Positions 24,123 through 34,137 of a stretch of 64,000 nucleotides of DNA are shown piece after piece. The translations under genes and the position numbers were made by a program. Origin of the DNA: Polyangia bacterium (GTDB lineage Bacteria > Myxococcota_A > Polyangia > Nannocystales > Nannocystaceae); the NCBI GenBank assembly GCA_030430565.1, contig JAUIKS010000044.1, forward strand, positions 1 through 64,000. The letters run 5' to 3'. The notes beneath the pieces were generated by a model, which was not told the origin of the DNA, searched no databases, and saw nothing but the letters and a program-made list of their open reading frames with translations. Position 1 is the first letter of the stretch; each line of letters begins with the position of its first letter.

Positions 24123-25163
24123 ATGCGCGTTCATCACGTTGCGATCCTGACCTTGTTGCTCTGCGCGTGCGGAGGAGATGACCTCGACGACGCGTCGCGG
24201 GAGACCTCGGACGAGGTCGAAGAAGTCGAGCGCGTCGAGCTCGCGGAGGCCGACGAGCACGCGAGCGCGGCGCTGCTCGACGAGGGCGAGGACGAGTCGG
24301 CGCCGGACGCCGAGGTCGCGTCGCTCGCCGCGGAGGAGGACGAGGTCGAGGGCGCGAGCGCGGACGGAGCGGACGAGCAGGGCGAGGACGAGCTCGCCGA
24401 GGCGCTCGCCTTCAACTTCCACGAGTGCGTGCACGACAAGGACGGTCGCCGGCCAGAGCTTCGGCGCGAGCGTCAGCGCGAGACCAAGCGGCTCATCGAG
24501 CACGTCACCAAGCGGCTGAAGACCTCGGCTGGCTTTCGCAACCTGCTGATGCTGGTCGCGCTGCGCGAGGCGAGCTACCAGCAGGGGCTCGTCCACCAGC
24601 TCAACGCGGATCTGCTGAGCAGCCGCGCCGCCTGGCGCCGCGTGTCAGGCCGCTACGAGGGCAACGCGTGGGCCGACGACCCCGAGGTATGGCAGACCTA
24701 CGGGCTGTTCGGGATGAACTCGAATTTCTTCACGATGCTGTGGGACAAGCAGGCGGACCCGCGGGTGCTCTGCGACGCGATCGTCGACATCGTGGTCTAC
24801 CGCCGCGCGGCGATCCGCGCGGTGAAGAAGCTCAACGGCGACATCCGCTGCAAGAACAGCAAAGGCGAGCACTACACCTTCAACGGCGAGCCGACGTGGG
24901 CGACGATCCACCGCGCCGTCAACGGCGGGAAGCTGTGCCCCTCGAAGAAGGTCGACCAGGCCAGCATGATGCGCAAGTACTTCGACGCGCGCGCGCGCAA
25001 GGTCGGCCTCGACCCCGACGAGCGCGTGACCGTGAAGATGCTCGGCGAGGAGCCGAGCAAGGCCAAGGGCCGCGACGGCGAGGCCTGGGAGACCCAGGAG
25101 GAGATGGTCGAGGGGATCTGGGCGGAGTTCGAGGCGGCCGAGGCCGAGCTCGAGGAGAGCTGA
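24123..25163 (+). CDS. Acidic lipoprotein with lysozyme-like domain
   Basis: 346 residues. Lipobox LLLCAC near residue 13, followed by ~85 very acidic residues (Glu/Asp/Ala). The C-terminal domain has LMLVALREASYQQGLVHQLN (~141-160) and QTYGLFGMNSNFF (~195), resembling the catalytic Glu helix and the GLFQINS block of lysozyme/transglycosylase folds. Further conserved-looking pieces are YTFNGEPTWATIHRAVNGGK and LCPSKK. Likely a cell-wall-active or wall-binding surface protein; the assignment is by motif resemblance. A 193-bp AT-richer leader (23930-24122) precedes it, with no clear promoter. Confidence 0.75.
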   Translation: MRVHHVAILTLLLCACGGDDLDDASRETSDEVEEVERVELAEADEHASAALLDEGEDESAPDAEVASLAAEEDEVEGASADGADEQGEDELAEALAFNFHECVHDKDGRRPELRRERQRETKRLIEHVTKRLKTSAGFRNLLMLVALREASYQQGLVHQLNADLLSSRAAWRRVSGRYEGNAWADDPEVWQTYGLFGMNSNFFTMLWDKQADPRVLCDAIVDIVVYRRAAIRAVKKLNGDIRCKNSKGEHYTFNGEPTWATIHRAVNGGKLCPSKKVDQASMMRKYFDARARKVGLDPDERVTVKMLGEEPSKAKGRDGEAWETQEEMVEGIWAEFEAAEAELEES

Positions 25164-25197
25164 GCCCGCGCCTCGGGTGCGCCGAGCGGGCGCCCGC

Positions 25198-25214
25198 GCG
25201 AGCGAGACGCTCGC
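25198..25214. terminator. Hairpin between convergent genes
   Basis: GCGAGCG-AGA-CGCTCGC, a 7-bp stem between the stop at 25163 and the convergent stop at 25239. Confidence 0.45.
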
Positions 25215-25238
25215 CCGGGACGCCGAGCCTCGGCTCGA

Positions 25239-25844
<606 letters not shown>

Positions 25845-26079
25845 GTACGATCCCGTCGAGGAGCCCGCAGCCCGTGATCCTCGACGAGGCCGCCGCGCTC
25901 GGCCGCGCGCGCGCTCGCGCGCGCCTCCGCGAGCACGCGGCCCGCCGCGGGGGGACGCGCGCGCGTGCGGGGACGGTGGCACCGCGCGGGGACGCGCCGC
26001 GCCCCGAGCGAGGGGCGCTCGCGCGGCAGAGATGACCTTTTGGGCACGTTTGACGCTGCGCGCGCGGGCGCGTGAAAGA

Positions 26080-26085
26080 TATCCT
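26080..26085 (+). promoter_or_regulatory. Leaderless -10 element (TATCCT)
   Basis: TATCCT ends 9 nt before the ATG at 26095. Confidence 0.4.
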
Positions 26086-26094
26086 CGTTCACTC

Positions 26095-26922
26095 ATGACG
26101 ACGCTTCGCCGGATTCATCGCCTCGCGCTCCCATCGCTCGCTCTCCTGCTGCTCGCCGCGCCCGCGTGTGACCGCGGCGGAGATGAGCCGGCGGCGGGTG
26201 GCGGCGCGGACGCGGCGATCGAGCGCGCCGTGGACGGCGCGGCGGCGCCGAAGGACGTCAAGGACGAGGTCAAGAGCTTCCTGAAGGACCAGCGCAAGAA
26301 GGGCTGCGAGATGCTGCCGCCGGCGATGGTCGCCGAGGTCCTCGCCGTGCCCGAGGGCGAGCTCAAGCAGATGAAGATCATGGGTTGTAACTACAGCTGG
26401 GAGAGCGCCGACGAGCAGCAGATCGCCGAGGCCTCGATCATGTCGATCTGGATCAAGAAGGACGCCGCCGCGGCGCGCAAGTGGTTCGAGAACTCGACGA
26501 AGACGCAGACCGCCGAGGAGCTCAAGGCGGCGATGGCGATGGTTAAGGCGAAGGCCAAAGAGTCGAAGGAGGTCGACACCGAGGTCAAGGAGAAGGCGGT
26601 CGACCAGCTCGGCGACGCCGTCACGGGCATGTTCCCCGAGGGCGGCATCAAGTACGAGGACGTGGCGGGGGTCGGGGACGCGGCGCGCGTCGACGAGAAC
26701 GAGGGCGCCTTGACCGTGCTGGTCGGGAACATGGTGTTCAACGTGAGGGCGTACAAGGGTCCACCCGCGCCGCCGCCGGACATGTCCGCGATGACCTCGG
26801 GCGACGTGAAGAAGATGATGAAGGCCTCGAAGGAGGCGTCCGCCAAGTGGATGGCGGAGACCCGCGACGAGCGCGAGAAGCTGGCGATCGCGCTCGCCAA
26901 GGCGATCGTCGCGAAGCTTTAA
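26095..26922 (+). CDS. Lipoprotein, DUF3558-like in layout
   Basis: 275 residues. Signal peptide with lipobox APAC near residue 22; short linker; then a domain beginning GCEMLPPAMVAEVLAVPEGE and MGCNYSWE, with two cysteines probably paired. CxxL-start plus a Gly-Cys-x-Tyr/Trp strand is reminiscent of DUF3558/sortase-like lipoproteins, but I cannot confirm it. The rest is Lys/Glu/Ala-rich helix with DVAGVGDAARVDE in between. It lies entirely within the segment that interrupts the fibrinogen-like gene and has its own leaderless -10 element, so it may be cargo of that insertion. Confidence 0.8.
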   Translation: MTTLRRIHRLALPSLALLLLAAPACDRGGDEPAAGGGADAAIERAVDGAAAPKDVKDEVKSFLKDQRKKGCEMLPPAMVAEVLAVPEGELKQMKIMGCNYSWESADEQQIAEASIMSIWIKKDAAAARKWFENSTKTQTAEELKAAMAMVKAKAKESKEVDTEVKEKAVDQLGDAVTGMFPEGGIKYEDVAGVGDAARVDENEGALTVLVGNMVFNVRAYKGPPAPPPDMSAMTSGDVKKMMKASKEASAKWMAETRDEREKLAIALAKAIVAKL

Positions 26923-27427
26923 CTCGCGCCGGCGGCGAGCCGGCGACGAGCGTCCCGGTCGCCGGGTGAGCGCGAGACTCAACACGGGCCTGAGCGCTCG
27001 GCGGCTGCGCAGCTCGATGTCCACGCGCGACTCGAGCGCGCAGCTCGTGGCGGTCGTCGGTGACGGTCCAGCGCTCCGCGAACACGCGGAGGGGCGGGTT
27101 GTCGCTCCGCGCTACGCGTGGGGCCATCGACCAGCGGCGGTCTCTTGCCTGTACAAAGGTCTCGTGAGGAGCGTGATGCTGCGGCGCTCGAGGTCTTCGA
27201 TCGTCGGCGCGCGCGGTTGCTGCGTCACGTCAGGGCGCGTGTAGATGCAACTGGCTCCTCGCGTCGATCGCGGGGGGCACGCGCCGGGCGCGGAGGCCGG
27301 GCGGTTCGCGGGATCGTTCCAGCGCGTTGTGACGCGACTGTCCCATCGAACATGATCGATACGGGTCGTTGGCGCCGCGGGGGAACGTCTCGACGCGCCC
27401 GCGCGCGTGCGCTGTGGTTTCAAGCGC
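26923..27427. other. 505-bp stretch without a convincing gene
   Basis: Part of the candidate insertion. Two minus-strand frames have protein-like composition (RPDVTQQPRAPTIEDLERRS near 27130-27250; DNPPLRVFAERWTVTDDRHE near 27030-27100), but they are in different frames, lack start signals and may be decayed coding DNA. Confidence 0.5.
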
Positions 27428-28246
<819 letters not shown>

Positions 28247-28252
28247 AAGAAG

Positions 28253-28258
28253 ACGATA
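28253..28258 (-). promoter_or_regulatory. Leaderless -10 element (TATCGT)
   Basis: TATCGT ends 6 nt before the ATG at 28246. Confidence 0.45.
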
Positions 28259-28297
28259 GCGACTGTCGCGCCGACGTGACGCGGAGGTCACGGGCAA

Positions 28298-28315
28298 GAT
28301 GTCGAAATGGACATG
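28298..28315. promoter_or_regulatory. ATGTC-N6-GACAT dyad
   Basis: GATGTC-GAAATG-GACATG. Five-base perfect arms ATGTC/GACAT, with the same GAAA-containing spacer as the site at 13147. Centred about 60 bp upstream of the start at 28246. Confidence 0.55.
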
Positions 28316-28381
28316 TAAAACAATTCGCGGGTGTGGCGACTCGGGACAACGGCGCGCGGGTCGGCGGGCCGGCCCGTGACG

Positions 28382-28786
28382 CTACCCGAACAGGCGCGAG
28401 AGCAGGCCGGGGCGGCGCTGCGACTTCTTGAGCAGCCACTCGGCCTTCTCCCCGAGCTGACGCGCGCTCACGCGGCCGACGGTCGCGTCGAGGATGGTGC
28501 CGTTGTGGACGTAGAGCAGCGTCGGGATCGAGCGGATGTTGAACGGGGCGGCGAGGAAGCCGTGGGTGCCGGTGTTGATCTTGCAGAACCGGATCTCGTC
28601 ACGATTGAATTGACTGGCGACGTGTTCGAAGTCTCCCGCCATCGCGCGGCAGGGGCCGCAGGTCTGGGACCAGAAGTCGATGATCACGGCGCCGCTACCC
28701 GCGGACATGATGCTCTCGACCTCTTCTTGGGTCGTCAGATCGTCGTAGGGCGAGTCGTGATCAGCTCCGTCGGACATCTTGCCCAT
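28382..28786 (-). CDS. Thioredoxin-family protein
   Basis: 134 residues. Thioredoxin fold with active site CGPC in IIDFWSQTCGPCRAMAGDF (~34-52) and the cis-Pro segment RSIPTLLYVHNG (~80). Length and order match a classical cytoplasmic thioredoxin with a ~15-residue N-terminal extension and a basic tail (KKSQRRPGLLSRLFG). It would reduce protein disulfides. The ATG at 28786 gives the usual domain start; a longer frame upstream is not thioredoxin-like. Next to, and divergent from, the membrane protein gene at 28957. Confidence 0.92.
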   Translation of the reverse strand: MGKMSDGADHDSPYDDLTTQEEVESIMSAGSGAVIIDFWSQTCGPCRAMAGDFEHVASQFNRDEIRFCKINTGTHGFLAAPFNIRSIPTLLYVHNGTILDATVGRVSARQLGEKAEWLLKKSQRRPGLLSRLFG

Positions 28787-28944
28787 CGTATGTCGATCGA
28801 CAGCGCTCACAATAGACGCGGGCGTGTGGAATCGCCCGCAAATTTGGAGCGCCGCGACGAGGCGCGCGCGCATCCGTGGTTTCGGTCCGCGAGCCGACGG
28901 CGCCGCGCTCGCGTCGGCGCGCGGGCGCGCGGAGACAGCTCGAG

Positions 28945-28950
28945 TACTAT
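28945..28950 (+). promoter_or_regulatory. Leaderless -10 element (TACTAT)
   Basis: TACTAT ends 6 nt before the ATG at 28957. Confidence 0.5.
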
Positions 28951-28956
28951 GCGGCC

Positions 28957-29748
28957 ATGGAGCAGGATGCGGGCTCTGAGGTGGATGTGGCCGCCGCGGC
29001 GTTGGCGGCAGACGCGGAGCTGGCGGCGACGCCCGAGGGCCGGCGGGCGGTCTCGCTGCTGGTCGGCGGAGGCAAGAACTTCCTGTGGGATCTGACCTTC
29101 GGCAGCGCGCGTCGGGTGATCGGCTCCGCGGTCTTGTGGACCGTCGGCTTCTTCATCACCGGCGTGGTGTTTCAGCTCTACGAGGTCAACACCCAGGCTG
29201 TCTCGGGGATCTTCAAGCTCGCCGGCTTCGCGGTGATCGTCGTCTTGTTCCCGCTCGCGGGTCTCGTCAGCGGTGTGTTCTGGGGGCTCTACACGAGCCT
29301 CATGCGACAGGTCGAGGCGGTCGAGCGCGCGGTCCAGACGGCGGTCGACGCGGTGCTCGCCAAGGTCCAGGAGGCGAGCGACGCGGCGCGTGACAAGATC
29401 GGCGAGGCGCTGGGCGTGCAGCAATTCACGGCGCTCCTGGACGCGAAGATCGAGGAGCTGGTGAGCGCGGCGGAGCAGGGGCAGGCGGGGCTCGGGCGGA
29501 GGTTCGCGCGGCGACTCTCGAGCTGGATGCTGGGTCGGCTGTTGAAGACGGTACGCGCGGTGGTCGTGCGCTCGCTGCTGCGCGATCGCGAGACCGTGTC
29601 GATCGCGCAGTTCGTCAACTTCATGCAGGAGAAGGCCTTCGGGCTCGTGCTCGAGCAGGTCAAGCAGCGCGTACGCCTGCTGCGGATCATCCCGTTCATC
29701 GGCGTGGCGTTGTTCGTGATCCTGCCGGTGCTGATGACGGTGCTCTAG
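28957..29748 (+). CDS. Membrane protein of unknown function
   Basis: 263 residues. A hydrophobic pair of helices near residues 52-105 (VIGSAVLWTVGFFITGVVF, FKLAGFAVIVVLFPLAGLV) and one at the C-terminus (IIPFIGVALFVILPVLMTVL) flank a long helical, Ala/Val/Glu-rich middle (~110-225) that could form a coiled coil. No enzyme motif. The N-terminus is short and acidic. It precedes the cysteine-desulfurase-like gene by 70 bp. Function unknown. Confidence 0.78.
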   Translation: MEQDAGSEVDVAAAALAADAELAATPEGRRAVSLLVGGGKNFLWDLTFGSARRVIGSAVLWTVGFFITGVVFQLYEVNTQAVSGIFKLAGFAVIVVLFPLAGLVSGVFWGLYTSLMRQVEAVERAVQTAVDAVLAKVQEASDAARDKIGEALGVQQFTALLDAKIEELVSAAEQGQAGLGRRFARRLSSWMLGRLLKTVRAVVVRSLLRDRETVSIAQFVNFMQEKAFGLVLEQVKQRVRLLRIIPFIGVALFVILPVLMTVL

Positions 29749-29818
29749 AGCCCGCGTCGGCGCCTCGCGTTGGCGGGGAGGCGCGCGCTGTGTACTCTCC
29801 GCCGGGCGGAGGCGGTGG

Positions 29819-30961
29819 ATGACCGACGGGAGCTCGACGGCGCGGGAAGACGGGACGATCTATCTCAACCACGCGGGCACGAGCTGGCCCAAGCCGCCGG
29901 AGGTGCGCGCGGCGGCGGCGGCGGCCCTGACGAGCGACCCCCGGGAGTGGCCGCGGCGCTTCGAAGCGGGGCGCGCCGCGATCGCGCGCTTCTTCGGGGT
30001 ACAGGATCCAGAGGACATGTTGATCACGCCGGGCTGCACGGCCGCGCTGGCGGTCGCGCTCGCCGACCTGCCGTGGGCGCGGGGGGATCGGCTGATCATC
30101 GGCGGGCTCGAGCATCACGCGCTGCACCGGCCGGCGCGCGCGCTGGCGGAGGAGCGCGGGGTCGAGCTGCTCGTCGCGCCCTACGCCCCTGGGGCGCCGA
30201 TCGAGCTCGACTTCGTGGCGCGCGCGCTGCAGGAGGGCGGCGTTCGCCTGGTCGCCTTCGCGATGGCGAGCAACGTCACCGGCGAGCTGGCGCCCGCGCG
30301 TCAGCTCGCCGCGCTCGCGCGCGAGCACGGCGCGCTGTGTCTCGTCGACGCGGCCCAGGCCGCGGGGGTCGTCGAGCTTGATGTCGCGGCGCTCGGCGCC
30401 GATCTGCTGGCCTTCGCGGGGCATAAGGGTCCGCTCGGTCCGCAGGGGGTCGGCGGGCTGTACATCGCGCCCCACGTGCGCATGCGCGCGCCGGCGGCGA
30501 GCTGCTCACGCGCCGGCGTGTGCGCCGTCGGGGGCTCGTCCAAGCCGGGCTACTGCGACGTCGGCTCGGTGAACTACGCGGGCCTCGCGGGCCTGGTCGC
30601 GGGGTTGAGGTGGATCGAGTCGCGCGGGCTCTCGAAGCTGCGCGCGCACACGCTGGGGTTGACGCGGACGCTGCTGACCGGGCTCGCGCGCGTCCCCGGC
30701 GTGCGGGTCATCGGCGCGGCGGAGGCGGAGGCGCGCGTCCCGGTCGTCTCGTTCGTGCACGAGCGACTCCCGCCCGAGCTGATCGCGGCGCGGCTTCGGG
30801 GTGAGCACGGGATCGTGGTGCGCGCGGGGCAGCAGTGCGCGCCGCTCGCCCATGAGACCCTCGGGACAGGCGAAGCGGGGACGGTGCGGGTGAGCGTCGG
30901 CGCGAGCTCGCGCGCGCGAGATGTCGCGGCGCTGCTGCGCGCGCTCGCGGCGATCTGTTGA
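29819..30961 (+). CDS. Class V aminotransferase, cysteine-desulfurase-like
   Basis: 380 residues of the NifS/SufS (aminotransferase class V) fold. IYLNHAGTSWPKP opens the domain. The PLP-binding Lys is in LAFAGHKGPLGPQGVGGLY near residue 203. The catalytic-loop cysteine block RAGQQCAPLAHETLG near 340 matches RxGxxCA of cysteine desulfurases. It may deliver sulfur from cysteine to a thiocofactor or cluster, or act as a related lyase. Its stop overlaps a possible TTG start of the next gene, and an ATG lies 12 bp further on, so the pair are co-transcribed. Confidence 0.88.
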   Translation: MTDGSSTAREDGTIYLNHAGTSWPKPPEVRAAAAAALTSDPREWPRRFEAGRAAIARFFGVQDPEDMLITPGCTAALAVALADLPWARGDRLIIGGLEHHALHRPARALAEERGVELLVAPYAPGAPIELDFVARALQEGGVRLVAFAMASNVTGELAPARQLAALAREHGALCLVDAAQAAGVVELDVAALGADLLAFAGHKGPLGPQGVGGLYIAPHVRMRAPAASCSRAGVCAVGGSSKPGYCDVGSVNYAGLAGLVAGLRWIESRGLSKLRAHTLGLTRTLLTGLARVPGVRVIGAAEAEARVPVVSFVHERLPPELIAARLRGEHGIVVRAGQQCAPLAHETLGTGEAGTVRVSVGASSRARDVAALLRALAAIC

Positions 30962-30972
30962 GCTCGGGGGTC

Positions 30973-33939
30973 ATGGCTCGCATCATGGAGGCGGTGCAGG
31001 CGGACGACGACGAGGCGCTCACGCGCGAGCTGCAGCGCCTGCGCGAGGGCGGCGCGCCGCTGCCCCGCGAGCTCGCGCTGACGCTCGTAGACCGCTACCC
31101 GGGCTTCTTCTTCCTGATCCCGGAGGTGTTCGCGCGCGAGGCCGGGTCGCGGGCGGTGGCGCTGATGCAGGAGGCGGGGCGGCTCGGCTGCGCGACCTGG
31201 GCCGCGTGCTGGGGCGCGCGGATTCAGGTCCACGAGCGGGTGGAGCGCGCGGTGGCGGCGACCCGGATCGTGCGGGCCTTCGTGGCGAGCGAGCGGGAGC
31301 TCGAGCTCTCGCCGCGGGGGATGCCCGATCCTCGGCGCGAGGGCTTCGTCGGCGAGGTGTGGGCGCGCTTGGTCGCGGGGGTCGGGAACCGCGAGGCCAC
31401 GGGGCACCTGCTCGCGTGGCTGCTCACGGCCGCGGGGGAGCAGGTCGCGCTGCGCGACGCGCCGCAGGAGCGCCGGGCCGTCGTGGTGATTCGCGGGGCG
31501 GCGCCCGGTGGCGGTGATGTGCTCGCCGACGCGTGGCGCGGCGAGCTCTTGGTCCCGGCTGGGGCCGGTGAACCGCGCGTGATCCGGGTCGAGCGGGCGG
31601 GGCGGGCTCGAGGCGAGCCCGCGCGCGCGTTCCAGGACCTGGTCGATCGGGCTGATCCGCTGCATCCCTTGACGCGCGTGGCAGCGCCGGCGGCGTCGCG
31701 CTCGCGCGCGTCACCTCCAGGGCGCGACGCCCGTCGTCGCTACCTGTTCGCGCGCGCGCGCGCGCTCGCGGGTGACGAGTCGCGTACGGCCTACGCCGCG
31801 CTGCTCCGTGACCGCTGGGTCGCGGCCGATCTGCGGGCGCGGGCGCGATGCTTCCTCGCGCGGGGCGGGCTCTTGGGCGAGCGTGAGGGGGGCGGCGCCG
31901 CGGAGGACGTCACGACGACGGCGAGCGCCGTGCTCCGCGAGCGCTTGCGTCCGCGGTACCGCGTCCGCGCGGTCGCGCTCGAGGCGGCGCGCCTGGTCGC
32001 GACCCTCGCGATCCGGATGAACTCGGGCGACGTGGTCGAGCTGCAGATCAACCTCGAGTGGGGCGGGGCGGGGCGGTGGCCGGCGCGGGTCGGCGACATC
32101 GGGGTCAGCTACTCGCTGCGCGCCGAGACCCTGCCGGATCGCGTCGGCGTCGCGATCGCGCGGGATGTCGCGTCGCGGCTGCGCCCGGCGGCGTCGCGCC
32201 TCAGCGCGCTTCGTCAGGCCGCGACGCGGGCGAGCGAGCGCGACGACGCGGCGGCGGAGTCGACGGACGCCGCGGATCGAGATGTCTCTCCAGACAGGAT
32301 CATCGCCGCGCGGACGTCGCTGCTCGAGCGCGGCGCGCCCGAGGATCGAGCGAGCGTCGCGCTCGCGCTCATGGCGAGGCGACGCTGGCGCGAGGCCGCC
32401 GCGCTCCTCGGCCCGGACACGGTCGACCCGATGGCGGCGGGCGTGCCCGAGGTCTTGGCGGCGGGCGTGCTCGCGGGCGCGCTCGGGCGGGGGGCTGAGC
32501 TCGCGGCGCTGCTCGATCGACTGACCAGCGACGCGTCGACGCCCCGCCGGGCGCTCGCGGCCCTGGCGTTCGCCGAGCGGCGGCCGTGGACGGCGCTGCG
32601 CTGGCTGCCGGCGCCGACGCGGGGCGAGGACTGGCTGACCCTTCGTACATACCTAGAGGCGGCGGGGCGGCGTCCCCAGACCGAGGGCTTCGACGGGGGC
32701 GAGCTCCTCGACGGGCTGCGCGCGTGTCTCGAGTCGGCGCCGCGGCGCCCCGAGCTGGACGAGGGCGCGCGCTCGCTGCCGGCGGCGCTGCGCCGGCTGG
32801 GCGCGGACGCGGCGCTCGCGGCCTGGGTCGAGGGGTGCCGGCGTCGCGGCGATCATGCGCTGGCGGATCGGTGGGCGCGGCGGCGCGAAGATGCCGGTTC
32901 CACTGAACAGGTACAGGAAGACAGGTCAGCGCGCGCGGCGTCTCGCCCGCGCGCGCGCGCGGAGACCGTCGAGGCGGCGCTCGAGCGGCTCGAGCGTGAC
33001 GCCGATGGACCGGACGCGGCGCGCTGGTCCGCGGCCGCCGAGACGGTGCTGCGCTCGGAGGACGAGCTCGCGGCGACCCGCCCGGACGCGCTGATGTGGC
33101 ATCGCTATCAGCTGTTCGCCCCGCCCGCGCGCGCGCCCATCATCGGTCGACCCCGGGCCGCGCGACAGCTCGCGCGCGACTTCCTCGACGCCGGCGGCGC
33201 GCTGCGACTCCGCGGCGCGCTGGATCGCGGTCGCGTGGCGTGGTGGCGGCAGCACGGCGTCCAGCGGATCCGCGAGGGGGCGCCGTGGATCAAGGAGCCC
33301 GAGCACGTCGACGCGCTCGCGCGCTTCGAGCTCGAGCAGCCCGGGACGTGGCCGCGCTCGCGCGTCACCTTCACCGGCGACCGCGCGGTGCACCTCGCCT
33401 CCCTCGGCGCGCTCGGCCCCGCGATCGACGTCCTGGTCGGCGGGCGTGAGCGGCTGGTCGCGCCCGCGATCCGCAACGCCGCGATCTACTCGCCGGGCTT
33501 CCTCGAGCATCGGCGCAGGAACCTGCGCGGGATCGGCTGGCACGTCGACGACACGTCCCGGCGCGCGCGCCTCGGGGGGCACCGTCTGGCGATCCTGCTG
33601 ATCGTGTTGCTCGAGGACATCGAGGACGGCTTCGGGACCGGGCTGGCGCTTGGGTCACCCGCCGGGCTCGCCCGCCGGCTCGCCGAGGGCGGCGAGCTCG
33701 ACACCGAGGACGATCGGGTCGCCAAGTCGGTCGCGCGTGGCTGCGCGCACCGGACCGCGCACGGGCGCGCGGGGGACGTGTACCTCCTGCACCCGTGGAT
33801 GGTGCACGGCGCGATCGGGACGCTGCGCGGCCAGCTTCGCGTGCTCAGCAACCCGGGCTTGTTTCAGCGCGAGCCGCTGTACAGGGCCGAGGGGCCGCGC
33901 TCTCCCGTCGAGGAGCTGATCCACGACGCGCTCGCGTGA
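30973..33939 (+). CDS. Large protein with a C-terminal PhyH-type 2-oxoglutarate/Fe(II) oxygenase domain
   Basis: 988 residues from ATG 30973 (a TTG at 30958 overlapping the previous gene is possible). The N-terminal ~700 residues are Arg/Ala-rich and helical, in part TPR-like, with no family I recognise. The last ~200 contain GIGWHVDDTS (iron ligands His857 and Asp859), LLHPWMVHGA (distal His945) and an Arg at ~956 for the 2-oxoglutarate carboxylate, the PhyH/phytanoyl-CoA-dioxygenase layout. It follows a cysteine-desulfurase-like gene with overlap, suggesting a shared task. The substrate is unknown; the fusion is unusual. Confidence 0.8.
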   Translation: MARIMEAVQADDDEALTRELQRLREGGAPLPRELALTLVDRYPGFFFLIPEVFAREAGSRAVALMQEAGRLGCATWAACWGARIQVHERVERAVAATRIVRAFVASERELELSPRGMPDPRREGFVGEVWARLVAGVGNREATGHLLAWLLTAAGEQVALRDAPQERRAVVVIRGAAPGGGDVLADAWRGELLVPAGAGEPRVIRVERAGRARGEPARAFQDLVDRADPLHPLTRVAAPAASRSRASPPGRDARRRYLFARARALAGDESRTAYAALLRDRWVAADLRARARCFLARGGLLGEREGGGAAEDVTTTASAVLRERLRPRYRVRAVALEAARLVATLAIRMNSGDVVELQINLEWGGAGRWPARVGDIGVSYSLRAETLPDRVGVAIARDVASRLRPAASRLSALRQAATRASERDDAAAESTDAADRDVSPDRIIAARTSLLERGAPEDRASVALALMARRRWREAAALLGPDTVDPMAAGVPEVLAAGVLAGALGRGAELAALLDRLTSDASTPRRALAALAFAERRPWTALRWLPAPTRGEDWLTLRTYLEAAGRRPQTEGFDGGELLDGLRACLESAPRRPELDEGARSLPAALRRLGADAALAAWVEGCRRRGDHALADRWARRREDAGSTEQVQEDRSARAASRPRARAETVEAALERLERDADGPDAARWSAAAETVLRSEDELAATRPDALMWHRYQLFAPPARAPIIGRPRAARQLARDFLDAGGALRLRGALDRGRVAWWRQHGVQRIREGAPWIKEPEHVDALARFELEQPGTWPRSRVTFTGDRAVHLASLGALGPAIDVLVGGRERLVAPAIRNAAIYSPGFLEHRRRNLRGIGWHVDDTSRRARLGGHRLAILLIVLLEDIEDGFGTGLALGSPAGLARRLAEGGELDTEDDRVAKSVARGCAHRTAHGRAGDVYLLHPWMVHGAIGTLRGQLRVLSNPGLFQREPLYRAEGPRSPVEELIHDALA

Positions 33940-34137
33940 CCCGGTCTGCGAGAACCGCAGGCCCGCGCCTGCGAAATCAGCAGCGGCGCGGCGGCGGCCT
34001 CAGCAGCCCGGATGGAAACGCTGGATTTTGCTCCGGATATCGTGGGCGAGGCGGGGGCGGTCGGGTGGCGCGCGCCTTGCTTTTGATTCCGGTGTCGCGT
34101 CGCGCACCCCAGCGCGCGCGCGCAGAAAGTCGATCTC

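Noticed and set aside
29819..30961. Possible selenocysteine-lyase or IscS assignment
   Set aside because: No isc/suf/nif genes adjacent and motifs fit several class V subgroups, so only a desulfurase-like call is given.
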